From: Clostridia bacterium UC5.1-1D10 | GTDB lineage: Bacteria > Bacillota > Clostridia > Lachnospirales > Anaerotignaceae | Direction of reading: 5' to 3' | NCBI GenBank assembly: GCA_001304995.1 | Contig: BBZU01000026.1 | Coordinates: 1-35,430, forward strand | DNA: 35,430 bases | Shown here: in pieces, positions 1 to 8,993 of the stretch | Numbering within the stretch: position 1 is the first letter of the stretch | Layout: every line of letters starts with the position of its first letter | Position numbers and translations under genes: made by a program | The notes under the pieces: generated by a model | Seen by the model: only the letters and a program-made list of their open reading frames with translations | What the model was told of the DNA's origin: nothing | Databases searched by the model: none

Positions 1-109
1 ATGGGATTTTCTGCTTTTTTGTATACAATAGACAGGAAAAATGGGATTTCCAACCATGAATTTAGTGGGACATTTTCTGTCACACGCAGTGGATTTTTCC
101 AAGTCCCTG

Positions 110-118
110 TGGTATAAT
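110..118 (+). promoter_or_regulatory. Extended -10 promoter of fbp
   Basis: TGGTATAAT is a perfect extended -10 element (TGn plus TATAAT). No convincing -35 box lies 17 bases upstream, which is normal for an extended -10 promoter. It gives a leader of roughly 40 bases to the fbp start. Confidence 0.6.
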
Positions 119-165
119 CGGCTTATAACAACAACCAAATCTAAGAAATGGCAGGTGGGGCATTT

Positions 166-2142
166 ATGTATTCCGGGAAAGACGGATTTACAGCAGAAGA
201 ACTGAAGTATTTACAGTTATTATCCAAACAGTATAAAAATATCAACAGCGCAGCCACAGAGGTTATGAACCTAAAGGCGATTTTGAACCTGCCGAAAGGG
301 ACAGAGCACTTTGTTTCGGATATTCATGGAGAAGTGGAATCCTTCAGCCATGTACTCCGCAACGCTTCCGGCGTTATCAAAAACCAGATCAGTGCCATTT
401 TTGGCGCAAGTCTGCGGGAAAGCGAAAAGAAATCTCTGGCAACGCTGATTTATTATCCCGAAAAGAAACTGGAACAGATGGCAGAAACAGAAGACGATAT
501 GAACGATTGGTATAAAATCACCCTGCACCGTCTGGTTACCATCTGCAAAGTGGTTTCTTCCAAATATACCCGTTCCAAAGTCAGAAAAGCACTGCCTAAG
601 GAATTTGCTTACATACTGGAAGAATTGCTCCATGAGGATAATGTGAGCAGAGATAAAGAAATGTATTATAATGAAATCATCAGCACCATCATCGATCTGG
701 ATCAGGCAGACCGCTTCATCACAGCCCTGTGCCACCTGATTCAGCGCCTTGCCATTGATACCCTTCATGTCATTGGGGATATTTACGACAGAGGCCCTAA
801 CGCGGCAGCCATTATGGATATTCTGGAACATTATCATTCTGTGGATATCCAGTGGGGGAACCACGACATCGCTTGGATGGGGGCAGCGGCAGGATGCCAG
901 GCGCTCATTTGTAATGTACTGCGTATCCAGACCCGTTATGCAAATTTGGATACCATCGAAGAAGATTACGGTATCAACTTGATTCCTCTGGCAACCTTTG
1001 CTATGGATTGTTACGCTGATGATCCTTGCACACAATTTGCACCCAAAGGTACAGAAGGCGCATTGAGTGATAAGGACTTCCAGCTCATTGCCAAAATGCA
1101 TAAAGCCATTTCTATTTTGCAGTGGAAAATGGAAGCCCAGATCATCAAACGTCATCCTGAATTCCATATGGAAAACAGACTGCTGCTGGATAAGATCGAC
1201 TTTGAAAAAGGCACTATCAATATCGAAGGTGTGGAATATGAAATGAACGACATGAATTTCCCCACCGTAGATCCCAAAGATCCCTATGCCCTGACAGAAG
1301 AAGAACAGGAAGTCATGGACAAAGTCAAATCTTCCTTTGTAAACAGTGAAAAATTGCAGGAACATATCCGCGTGCTGTACAGCAAAGGTGCCATGTATAA
1401 TATTTTCAACTCCAACCTGCTGTTCCACGGCGGTATTCCCATGAATGACGACGGTACACTGAAAACCGTTACATTCCGCGGAAAGAGATATAAAGGCAAA
1501 GATTATCTGGATGCCGTAGAACGGACAGCCAGAGAAGCATATTTCAACAAACCTCATTCCGAAGCAAAACGTCAGTGTATGGATATCATGTGGTATCTGT
1601 GGTGTGGGGAAGATTCTCCTTTGTTCGGCAAAAAGAAAATGACAACTTTCGAACGGTATTTCATTGATGATAAGACCACCCATAAGGAAGTCAGCAACCC
1701 TTACTATACCCTGCGGAATGAAGAAAGCATCTGCCGTTATGTGCTGGAATCCTTTGGACTTGACCCGGATACTTCTCACATCGTCAATGGTCATGTGCCT
1801 GTCAAAGTAGTAAAAGGGGAAAGCCCCATCAAAGCTAACGGTAAACTGTTCGTTATTGACGGCGGTTTCGCCAAAGCATATCAGAAGGTAACAGGTATCG
1901 CAGGCTATACCCTCATTTACAACTCTCATGGTATGGTATTGGTTAGTCATGAACCTTTCGTATCCACAGAAGTTGCCATTGCGGAAGAAAAGGACATCTT
2001 GTCCTCTACGGTTGCTTTGCAGTATACCCAGGATCGCATCCGTGTTAGAGATACAGACATCGGTAAGAAACTCCAGGAAAGCATTGATGAACTGGAAAAA
2101 CTTCTCTATGCATACCAGAATGGTATTATCAAAGAACAGTAA
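166..2142 (+). CDS. fbp: Fructose-1,6-bisphosphatase, class III
   Basis: This enzyme hydrolyses fructose-1,6-bisphosphate to fructose-6-phosphate, the committed gluconeogenic step in the cytoplasm. The class III (Firmicutes) form is a large metallophosphatase. The metal-site motifs are visible: SDIHGE near residue 52, GDIYDRG near 204-210 and GNHD near 231-234. An ATG at 148 is also in frame, but it has no ribosome binding site. The ATG at 166 follows AGGTGGGG by 5 bases, so I start there, giving 658 residues, within the family's usual size. The gene is monocistronic: an extended -10 promoter lies upstream and a hairpin follows the stop. The family assignment is secure; the start choice is an inference. 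Confidence 0.96.
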   Translation: MYSGKDGFTAEELKYLQLLSKQYKNINSAATEVMNLKAILNLPKGTEHFVSDIHGEVESFSHVLRNASGVIKNQISAIFGASLRESEKKSLATLIYYPEKKLEQMAETEDDMNDWYKITLHRLVTICKVVSSKYTRSKVRKALPKEFAYILEELLHEDNVSRDKEMYYNEIISTIIDLDQADRFITALCHLIQRLAIDTLHVIGDIYDRGPNAAAIMDILEHYHSVDIQWGNHDIAWMGAAAGCQALICNVLRIQTRYANLDTIEEDYGINLIPLATFAMDCYADDPCTQFAPKGTEGALSDKDFQLIAKMHKAISILQWKMEAQIIKRHPEFHMENRLLLDKIDFEKGTINIEGVEYEMNDMNFPTVDPKDPYALTEEEQEVMDKVKSSFVNSEKLQEHIRVLYSKGAMYNIFNSNLLFHGGIPMNDDGTLKTVTFRGKRYKGKDYLDAVERTAREAYFNKPHSEAKRQCMDIMWYLWCGEDSPLFGKKKMTTFERYFIDDKTTHKEVSNPYYTLRNEESICRYVLESFGLDPDTSHIVNGHVPVKVVKGESPIKANGKLFVIDGGFAKAYQKVTGIAGYTLIYNSHGMVLVSHEPFVSTEVAIAEEKDILSSTVALQYTQDRIRVRDTDIGKKLQESIDELEKLLYAYQNGIIKEQ

Positions 2143-2159
2143 TTGTATAGGATCAGAAC

Positions 2160-2195
2160 AGAAGTCAGAATGTGCGCATTCTGGCTTCTATTTTA
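2160..2195 (+). terminator. Hairpin terminator after fbp
   Basis: A 13-base-pair stem (2160-2172 with 2177-2189, one G-U pair) with a TGCG tetraloop is followed by an interrupted T-rich tail (ATTTTAT). The weak tail suggests imperfect termination. Confidence 0.7.
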
Positions 2196-2264
2196 TGGAA
2201 AAAGCAAAACTTTTTCGCAAAATCTGCGTCTGAATATGGGAAAGACAAAAGAGGAGGAAAAGCA

Positions 2265-3643
2265 ATGAAACATTGCAAAGGAATATTGGCAGGACTGAGC
2301 CTTGTGATGGCAATGCCTACCATGGCATATGGCGCAGCGGCGCAGCCGGCAAAAGTGTCCTTGGAAATCAACGGAACAGACCAGACATTGCAAAGTGTCT
2401 GCAATATTGGGGGAAATACCTATTTTCAGCTTCGGGAATTGGCATCTCTCATGTCAAAGGAAATGCCCTTTGATGTGGGTTGGGATGCATCTGCCCAGAC
2501 CATTCTTCTGGAAAAGGGAAAGGCGTATTCTGGCTCTGTACCGAAGATCAATCAAATAACGCAGGAAGCGGTAGAAACAAAAACACCAGTACTTCTCTCA
2601 GGAGAAAGTGAAACCTTCGACACATATCGCATAGAAGGTTATACTTATTTCAAATTGCGTGATTTGGCAGATGCCTTGGGCTTTTCTGTGGCATGGGATG
2701 ACGCTGCTAATAAAATTTCTGTGACAACAGCAGATGTTTCCGGTCAGACACCCATTGCACCTGGGGTATATCAGGATATGCTGGGCCATGGCATGGATGC
2801 GGACTGGAGCAAGACCAATCAGGGCAGAGAATACTATACAGAAAAAACAGCGGCTGATTTTGCAGCAGCAGGGGTAGACCATGTGCGTATTCGCATTGCC
2901 GATGAGATTACACCGGAACTGTTGGAAAGTCTGGATAAACAGGTGGAGGATTGCTTGGAATATGGCATCATTCCCATCATCGCCTATCAGGCGGATGATT
3001 TCAAAAATGATCCCAGTGATAAAAATATGAAAAAGCAGTGAAGTGGTGGAAGGAAATGGCAGAGCATTTTGAGGATACATCTTATCTGCTTTCTTTTGAT
3101 TTGCTCATTGAAGCTACGGATGAGCTGAATAAGGACTCTGAACGGCTCAATGATTACTTTGCGGAAGCTGTGACAGAAATCCGAAAAAACAATCCCGAAA
3201 GAATTATCATGATTTCACCACGCCTCCGTTCTGATGCGGCATATCTCCATGAACTGGAAATTCCCAAAGACCATAACGGGTACCTCATGGCTGAATGGCA
3301 TTTTTACGCCGCAGGCCCCAGCAAGACCAATGAAAAGAAGTTATGGACAACAGGGACAGCAGAGGAGAAGCAGTTGATTCAGGACAAGATTCAGCTGGCA
3401 CTTCAGTGGCAGGCGGAAACAGGCATTCCTGTCTGGGTAGGCGCGTGGATGCCGGGGGATTATAATGATGGTGATAATTATTCTATTGGGGAACAGTGTG
3501 TATTTGCGGCGTACATGACAGAAAGTCTGGATGAGGCAGGCATCCCCTTTGCAGTCAATTCCGATACGAAGTTTTATGATCGGGAACAGCAGATGTGGTA
3601 TGAAGAAATGCTGCCCCTGCGGAATATTTTATATGGAAGATAA
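2265..3643 (+). CDS. Secreted copper-amine-oxidase-N-like stalk protein with GH5-like domain (one-base frameshift)
   Basis: This is a probable exported protein of about 459 residues after correcting one frameshift. A signal peptide covers residues 1-26. Two stalk repeats of the copper amine oxidase N-terminal type follow (about 30-88 and 118-156; these are wall or cell-surface modules, not oxidases). A TIM-barrel region resembling glycoside hydrolase family 5 runs from about 164 to the end. The frame breaks in the A5 run at 3030-3034: the first part stops after NMKKQ, and one more A gives NMKKAVKWW and continues into the second part. The general acid Glu may survive in LLIEATDEL, but the usual Asn before it is missing, and the expected nucleophile stretch reads VGAWMPGD with no Glu. 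Hydrolase activity is therefore doubtful. ATG 2265 follows GAGGAGG. The true substrate is unknown. Confidence 0.75.
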
Positions 3644-3647
3644 TAAA

Positions 3648-3686
3648 AAATCTGTTTTCTGTTTTTGCAGAGAACAGATTTTTTTA
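3648..3686 (+). terminator. Rho-independent terminator
   Basis: AATCTGTT (3649-3656) pairs with AACAGATT (3673-3680), and a short inner CTG/CAG helix extends the stem. A run of seven T follows. It ends the GH5-like gene. Confidence 0.85.
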
Positions 3687-3721
3687 TTTTGATGATAAGA
3701 ATAGACTTTTATTTAAAAATT

Positions 3722-3768
3722 ATAGACTAATTTCGTCTATAATGATATAATAGACGAAATTAGTCTAT
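3722..3768 (+). promoter_or_regulatory. Promoter with paired TetR-type operators
   Basis: Two 19-base arms, ATAGACTAATTTCGTCTAT (3722-3740) and its exact reverse complement (3750-3768), flank a 9-base spacer. Each arm is itself a palindrome of ATAGAC and GTCTAT around seven bases, so there are two candidate dimer sites. The promoter lies inside them: TAGACT (3723-3728), a 17-base spacer, then TATAAT (3746-3751) preceded by TGA, an extended -10. A regulator bound here would cover both promoter boxes. The tetR gene starts 20 bases downstream, so negative autoregulation is the likely reading. Confidence 0.8.
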
Positions 3769-3787
3769 TTTGAGCGGAGGAAAAAAT

Positions 3788-4378
3788 ATGGAAAAGCCAA
3801 CAAAGAAATATGAGACTTTGATTCGAACTGCCTACCAGCAATTTGCTTTGCATGGATATGAAAAAACGACCATAGATGATATTTTAAAAGCATCCAATAT
3901 TTCAAAGGGTTTGTTTTATCATCATTTTGCAAATAAAAACGAATTGTTTGTTGCTTTATATACACAGGCAGCAAAGGAGATTACTGAAAAAACCCTTGAA
4001 ATTTTTGAAGCAGAAAATCTGGATTTGATATCTTTTGCCAAAAAGTATATGCAGATGCAGTTCTTTCTCAGCCAGAGAACACCCTATTTGTTTTCTTTTT
4101 TGAAACGGGCAGAAAGTGAAAAAATAGAGGAAATTCAAGAGGTTATGGAACATGTTCTGTCACAGCGGCATCAATGGATGACAGAGCGATTGGATTGGCG
4201 GTGTTTGCGCAAGGGTGTTACAAAAGAGCAGGCGATTTCGCTGGTGACCTGGGTTGCAGAAGGCTTTACCAATGAGTTGCTGGAAAAAGGGGAATGTTTT
4301 GCAGTGGAGAACTACTTGTCCTTTTGTGCTTATCTGGATATTATGGCGGAAAGCATATTGGAAAAGAGAGGAGAATAG
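3788..4378 (+). CDS. TetR/AcrR family transcriptional regulator
   Basis: This is a 196-residue one-domain repressor of TetR type. The N-terminal helix-turn-helix spans about residues 12-58, with the typical TIDDILKASNISKGLFYHHF core (28-47). The rest is the all-helical ligand and dimer domain, which is too variable to predict an inducer. An in-frame ATG lies earlier at 3770, but ATG 3788 follows GGAGG at a good distance and is preferred. The gene sits directly behind the double palindromic operator, so it probably represses itself and the adjoining dehydrogenase, whose ATG begins two bases after this stop. The family is clear; the inducer and any wider regulon are unknown. Confidence 0.92.
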   Translation: MEKPTKKYETLIRTAYQQFALHGYEKTTIDDILKASNISKGLFYHHFANKNELFVALYTQAAKEITEKTLEIFEAENLDLISFAKKYMQMQFFLSQRTPYLFSFLKRAESEKIEEIQEVMEHVLSQRHQWMTERLDWRCLRKGVTKEQAISLVTWVAEGFTNELLEKGECFAVENYLSFCAYLDIMAESILEKRGE

Positions 4379-4380
4379 CC

Positions 4381-5076
4381 ATGAAAAAAGCGTTGGTAAT
4401 TTCAGGAACCAGCACCATTGGAACGGAAATGATAAAACAAATGCAGCAGGAATATACACAGATTATTGTGACAGGAAGAAATCAAAAAAAGTTGGAGAAA
4501 TTGCGATTACAGTTTCCTCAGGTTCAGACCATGCAGTTAGATGTGACGAAGAATCCAACAGATGTTTTGGAAGCAAATCGAGATCTGTGGAAGGACTTGG
4601 ATTTTGTATTGATTTGTACAGGAGCAGGGGAGATCAATCCGACATTGGAGCCGGAAATGGAAGATCAGATTCTCGCGGTGAATGTCAATGGCTGTGCAGC
4701 TGTTCTGCGATATTTTGTACGATTGTTTTGGAAAAAGGATGCAGGACATATTGCGGTGATTACTTCTCTTGCTGGAATGCTGCCTAACGGAGATGCGGCA
4801 AGTTATGGAGCCAGCAAAGCCTTTTTATCACACTATATTGCAGCCATCAGGATGCAGTTAAAAAAGAGAAAAAACCATGTCATATTGACGGATATTCGCC
4901 CGGGGTTGGTAGATACACCAATGGCAAAGGGGGAGAAGCTATTTTGGGTAGCGCCAGTAGAGAAGGCAGCAAAGCAAATTTATAACCAGCTTCGCAGAAA
5001 GAAAGAGCGAATTATCGTAACGAAACGCTGGAAAGCTTTATATGTTATTTGCAGGCTGCTTCCACTGGATCATTGA
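4381..5076 (+). CDS. Short-chain dehydrogenase/reductase (SDR)
   Basis: This is an NAD(P)-dependent oxidoreductase of 231 residues with a Rossmann fold. The cofactor loop is SGTSTIG (8-14), a variant of the usual TGxxxGIG. The catalytic triad is S129, Y142 and K146 (YGASK). The sequence IRPGLVDTPMA near 180 is the usual loop after the active site. The C-terminus has a hydrophobic, basic stretch. The ATG lies two bases after the tetR stop and behind GAGAGGAG, so the two genes form an operon under the TetR operators. The substrate cannot be read from sequence; the family reduces sugars, acyl groups, steroids and aldehydes. Co-regulation with a TetR protein suggests response to a small xenobiotic or metabolite. 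Confidence 0.9.
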   Translation: MKKALVISGTSTIGTEMIKQMQQEYTQIIVTGRNQKKLEKLRLQFPQVQTMQLDVTKNPTDVLEANRDLWKDLDFVLICTGAGEINPTLEPEMEDQILAVNVNGCAAVLRYFVRLFWKKDAGHIAVITSLAGMLPNGDAASYGASKAFLSHYIAAIRMQLKKRKNHVILTDIRPGLVDTPMAKGEKLFWVAPVEKAAKQIYNQLRRKKERIIVTKRWKALYVICRLLPLDH

Positions 5077-5091
5077 AAAAATTAGAATCAT

Positions 5092-5122
5092 AAAAAAGCT
5101 CAGATATGAAATCTGAGCTTTT
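5092..5122. terminator. Bidirectional hairpin terminator
   Basis: AAAGCTCAGAT (5095-5105) pairs perfectly with ATCTGAGCTTT (5111-5121) around a 5-base loop. The flanking A and T runs allow it to act for the tetR-SDR operon and, less directly, for ileS on the other strand. Confidence 0.8.
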
Positions 5123-5270
5123 GTATGTCTGTGATATTTTATATTTTTTGCTTTTGTACTTGAGAATACTTTTCTTTTGTAAATTCTTTCACGGAAATCC
5201 GTGTTTTATCTTCTGTAAAATATTTTTATGACTTTCTCTTTTGTATGGTTTGGCTATTTTATCTTTTGTA
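5118..5270. repeat. Cluster of six CTTTTGTA-type direct repeats
   Basis: The octamer CTTTTGTA occurs at 5118, 5151, 5174, 5238 and 5263, with a one-mismatch copy (CTTCTGTA) at 5210. Spacing is irregular (33, 23, 36, 28, 25 bases). The cluster fills the AT-rich space between the convergent SDR and ileS genes. A small palindrome, CACGGAAATCCGTG (5191-5204), lies in the middle. No gene is visible here. Confidence 0.55.
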
Positions 5271-5288
5271 TCTGGAGTCTATGAGAGA

Positions 5289-8200
5289 TTAAACTCTTTC
5301 TACACCAAGGGTTACTTTTTCGCCGTTGATGTTCCATTCTTTGGTGTATTCGCCGCCTTTGCCTGCAACAACTTCAGCAGCCAGAACGTCTGCGGAGATG
5401 TCGTTTGCAGCCAGCACTTCAGCGATCTTCGCGTTGCCGTCGTGGTAAACGCGGATACGGTCTGTTACGTTGAAGTCAGCTTCTTTTCTCATGGTCTGTA
5501 CTTTGCTTACGATTTCACGAACGAAGCCTTCTTCTACCAGTTCAGGTGTCAGGTTGCCGTCCAGAACAACGGTCAGTGTGTTGTCACCGCTGGATACGAA
5601 ACCGTCTTTTTCAGCAGTGTCAACCAATACGTCGTCCATTTCCAGAACAACTTCTTCGCCTTCTACTGTGAATGTAGCTTTACCGTCTGCACGCAGAGTA
5701 GCCATGAATGCGGAGCCGTCTACTTCTTTCAGGTAAGCGCCGATAGCGGGTACCAGTTTGCCGTATTTTTTACCCAGTGTACGCAGCTGAGGTTTGAATG
5801 TGTATGTTGTGAATGCTTCCACATCATCTGTGAAAGTGATGCCTTTCACGTTCAGTTCGTCTGTGATGATGTCGCGGTACATTTCAGGCAGTTCTTTTTC
5901 TGCTTTTACATACATCATAGCCAGAGGCTGACGGTTTTCAGGTTTGCAGCGTTTCTTGCCGCACGGCCTTCTACAACGACTTTCAGTACGAAGTCCATGT
6001 TTTCTTCCAGTTCTGTGTCAACCCATTCTGCATGGTATGCAGGCCAGTCGCACAGGTGTACGCTTTCGGGAGCGGAAGCGTCTACTTTCTTCACCAGATT
6101 GCCGTAGATTTCTTCTGCGATGAAAGGTGTGAAAGGAGCTGCCAGTTTTACCATGGTATCCAGTACAGTGAACAGAGTCATGTAAGCATTTACTTTATCC
6201 TGTTCCATACCTTCAGCCCAGAAACGTTCACGGCTTCTTCTTACATACCAGTTGGACAGATCGTCTACAAATTCTGCCATTGCTCTTGCGGGTTCTGTCA
6301 GTTTGTAGTGTTCCAGACAATCGTCAACGTATTTATTCAGTGTCTGCAACTTGGACAGGATCCATTTGTCCATAGGAGGCAGTTTGTCATATTCCAGTTT
6401 ATGTTCTGTGGGATCGAATTTATCGATGTTTGCATACAGCACATAGAATGCGTATGTGTTCCACAGTGTACCCATGAATTTTCTCTGCAGTTCGCTTACA
6501 GCTTCATCATAGTAACGGCTGGGCAGCCAAGGTGCGCTGTTTGCGTAGAAGTACCAACGAACGGCGTCAGCACCCTGTTTGTTCAGAGCATCCCAAGGGT
6601 CAACAACGTTGCCTTTGTGTTTGGACATCTTCTGACCGTTCTTATCCTGAACGTGACCCAGAACGATACAGTTCTTGAAGGGTGCGCAGTCAAAGAGCAG
6701 TGTGCTTACTGCCAGCAGTGTGTAGAACCAGCCACGAGTCTGGTCAACTGCTTCACTGATGAAGTCAGCAGGGAAGTTTTCTTTGAAGATATCCTGGTTT
6801 TCAAACGGATAGTGCCACTGTGCGAAAGGCATTGCGCCGCTGTCGAACCAGCAGTCGATTACTTCAGGTACTCTTGTCATCAGCTTGCCGCATTCAGGGC
6901 ATGTGATGTGAACGGCGTCGATAAAAGGTTTGTGCAGTTCGATGTTTTCAGGGCAGTCAGGAGACATTTCTTTCAGTTCTGCAATGCTGCCGATGGTGTG
7001 TCTGTGACCGCATTCGCATTCCCAGATAGGCAGTGGTGTGCCCCAGTATCTTTCACGAGACAGACCCCAGTCGATAACGTTTTCCAGGAAGTTACCGAAA
7101 CGGCCTTCTTTGATGTTATCGGGATACCAGTTGATGGTGCGGTTGTTGCGAACCAGATTGTCACGCAGAGCGGTCATTTTGATGAACCATGTGCTTCTTG
7201 CGTAGTAGATCAGTGGAGTATCACATCTCCAGCAGAAAGGATAGTTGTGTTCGAAGGGGATTGCTGCGAACAGAGAGCCATCCTGTTCCATATATTCGAT
7301 TACCTTAGGGTCAGCGTCTTTGACGAACAGACCTGCGAAGGGGCCGGTTTCTTTTGTCATGTTACCGGAGTCGTCTACATACTGACGGAAAGGTACGTTG
7401 TAAGCGTTACATACACGAGCGTCATCTTCACCGAATGCGCCTGCGGAGTGTACCACGCCAGTACCGTCTGTCAGTGTAACGTAAGGGTCGCATGTTACGA
7501 TGAATGCTTTGGGGTCATTTTCCAGGAAGGAGAACAGGGGTTCATAACGCATGTATTCCAGTTCTTTCCCTTTCATGGTTTCCAGAACTTCGTAGTTGCC
7601 TTCGCCCAGGATAGTATCCAGCAGAGCTTCTGCCATGATGGCAACATAGTCCTGATATTTAACTCTTGCGTATGTTTCGTCTGCGTTTACAGTCAAAGCT
7701 ACGTTGGAAGGCAGTGTCCAAGGTGTTGTTGTCCAAGCCAGGAAGTATTCGTTGTCTTTGCCTTCTACTTTGAATTTTGCGATAACAGATGTTTCTTTAA
7801 CATCTTTATAGCCCTGAGCTACTTCGTGAGAGGAAAGGGCAGTACCGCAGCGAGGGCAGTAGGGAACAACTTTGTGACCTTTATAAAGGAGGCCTTTGTC
7901 CCAGATCTGTTTCAGTGCCCACCATTCGGATTCGATATATTCGTTATGGTAAGTAACATAAGGATGATCCATGTCAGCCCAGAAACCAACACGGTCACTC
8001 ATGGCACGCCATTCTTTTTCGTAAGTCCAAACGCTTTCTTTACATTTTGCGATGAAGGGTTCTACGCCGTAATCTTCAATCTGAGGTTTGCCGTCCAGAC
8101 CCAGAGATTTTTCAACTTCCAGTTCAACAGGCAGGCCGTGGGTATCCCAACCAGCTTTTCTCAGAACTTTGTAGCCTTTCATTGTTTTGTAACGAGGGAT

Positions 8201-8401
8201 CAAGTCTTTGACCGCTCTTGTGATGATGTGGCCGATATGAGGTTTGCCGTTTGCTGTCGGGGGGCCATCATAGAAAGTAAATACAGGAGCACCTTCTCTT
8301 GCTTTGATGCTCTTGCCGAAGATGTCATGTTCTTTCCAGAACTGTTCTGTCTGAACTTCTCTTTCCACAAAGTTCAGATTGGTAGGCACTTTGTCGTACA
8401 T
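5289..8401 (-). CDS. ileS: Isoleucyl-tRNA synthetase (one-base frameshift near the C-terminus)
   Basis: This class Ia synthetase charges tRNA-Ile and is essential. The ATG at 8401 follows AAAGGAGG by 7 bases. HIGH lies at residues 55-58 within GKPHIGH, and KMSKH lies near 591-595. The CP1 editing domain lies between them, and the anticodon-binding helices and C-terminal domain follow. After correcting one base the product is about 1037 residues, the usual length of the long clostridial type. In this sequence the frame breaks at the T4 run 5935-5938 (A4 on the coding strand): it reads NLKTVSLWL and stops, whereas one more A restores [15 protein letters not shown] and the last 210 residues. An intact cellular gene is likely. 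Expression is controlled by the upstream isoleucine T-box. Confidence 0.95.
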
Positions 8402-8448
8402 ATAAATTCCTCCTTTGGTTTTGTTCTTTCTTCTGTGTGATACCAATT

Positions 8449-8720
8449 AAAAAACCCATCCGTCACACAGGACGAATGGGATCGCGGTACCACCTGATTT
8501 GACGGCACAAAACGCCGTCCACCTTATTGCATCACCATTATGATGCGTTCCCTTAACGCGGGACACGACAGAGTCTACTTGGTAAAACCGTTCGGTCTGC
8601 CACTCAGGAGTGATTTTCTACCGTTTCCTTGCGTCGGGCTTTCACCTGTCCCCGGCTCTCTGTCAGCATGAACAGAAATGGTATACTCTCTCCGTCAAAG
8701 TGTTTTTGCTATTCACGAGA
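8449..8720 (-). promoter_or_regulatory. T-box leader (isoleucine) of ileS
   Basis: The T-box sequence AGGTGGTACCGCG is read at 8495-8483 on the minus strand. It is followed by a terminator made of CCCAT-x-CGTC and GACG-x-ATGGG with a T6 tail (8480-8449). Stem I precedes it. The context GAAAATCACTCCTGAGT places the specifier codon ATC at 8614-8612, which is isoleucine and matches the downstream gene. Uncharged tRNA-Ile would stabilise the antiterminator and allow ileS transcription. Confidence 0.95.
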
Positions 8721-8723
8721 GTT

Positions 8724-8752
8724 ATTATATATTGTGCCTAAAAATTTGTAAA
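8724..8752 (-). promoter_or_regulatory. Sigma-A promoter of the T-box/ileS transcript
   Basis: On the minus strand TTTACA (8752-8747), a 17-base spacer and TATAAT (8729-8724) form a near-consensus promoter. Transcription would begin around 8717, just before stem I of the T-box. Confidence 0.85.
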
Positions 8753-8791
8753 GCCCTTTTTGCACTTTTTCCTGCAAAATATGAAAGTATG

Positions 8792-8816
8792 TTGTATACT
8801 TGCGGACTGTATACAA
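8792..8816. promoter_or_regulatory. Inverted repeat TTGTATAC-N9-GTATACAA
   Basis: Two perfect 8-base half-sites (8792-8799, 8809-8816) are separated by nine bases. The element lies about 40 bases upstream of the ileS promoter and about 90 upstream of the pncB -35. A related 10-base palindrome, TTGTATACAA, occurs at 19-28. It looks like a binding site for a dimeric regulator, but neither the protein nor the target gene can be assigned. Confidence 0.4.
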
Positions 8817-8904
8817 GAAATGGTGTAAATACAGGTGGTTTTACAGAAAAATAGGGGAAAATTGCGGATTTTGTATGCAGATTACAAAAAAAGCCCGAAA
8901 TAAT

Positions 8905-8933
8905 TTGCTTTCTTTGGAGAAGTTGTGTATAAT
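8905..8933 (+). promoter_or_regulatory. Promoter of pncB
   Basis: TTGCTT (8905-8910), a 17-base spacer and a perfect TATAAT (8928-8933). Together they favour the ATG at 8994, since an upstream in-frame start at 8925 would lie inside the promoter. Confidence 0.65.
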
Positions 8934-8993
8934 CAAACTGTTTATGAAAGTATCGGCGGAATCTTTTCTGCCGTAAAAGCAAAGGAGATTGAA

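Noticed and set aside
271-1950. A 559-codon open frame opposite fbp, and similar long antisense frames opposite ftsK, fhs, rimO and the CoA-transferase
   Set aside because: All mirror the codon bias of a secure gene on the other strand and show no family resemblance.
3722-3768. Double palindrome as a terminal inverted repeat of a mobile element
   Set aside because: No transposase or target duplication is near, and the arms sit on a promoter next to tetR.
6032-8440. An 802-codon open frame on the plus strand opposite ileS
   Set aside because: Its product is rich in Cys and Phe with no recognisable domain, it has no ribosome binding site, and ileS on the other strand is certain. It is a shadow frame.
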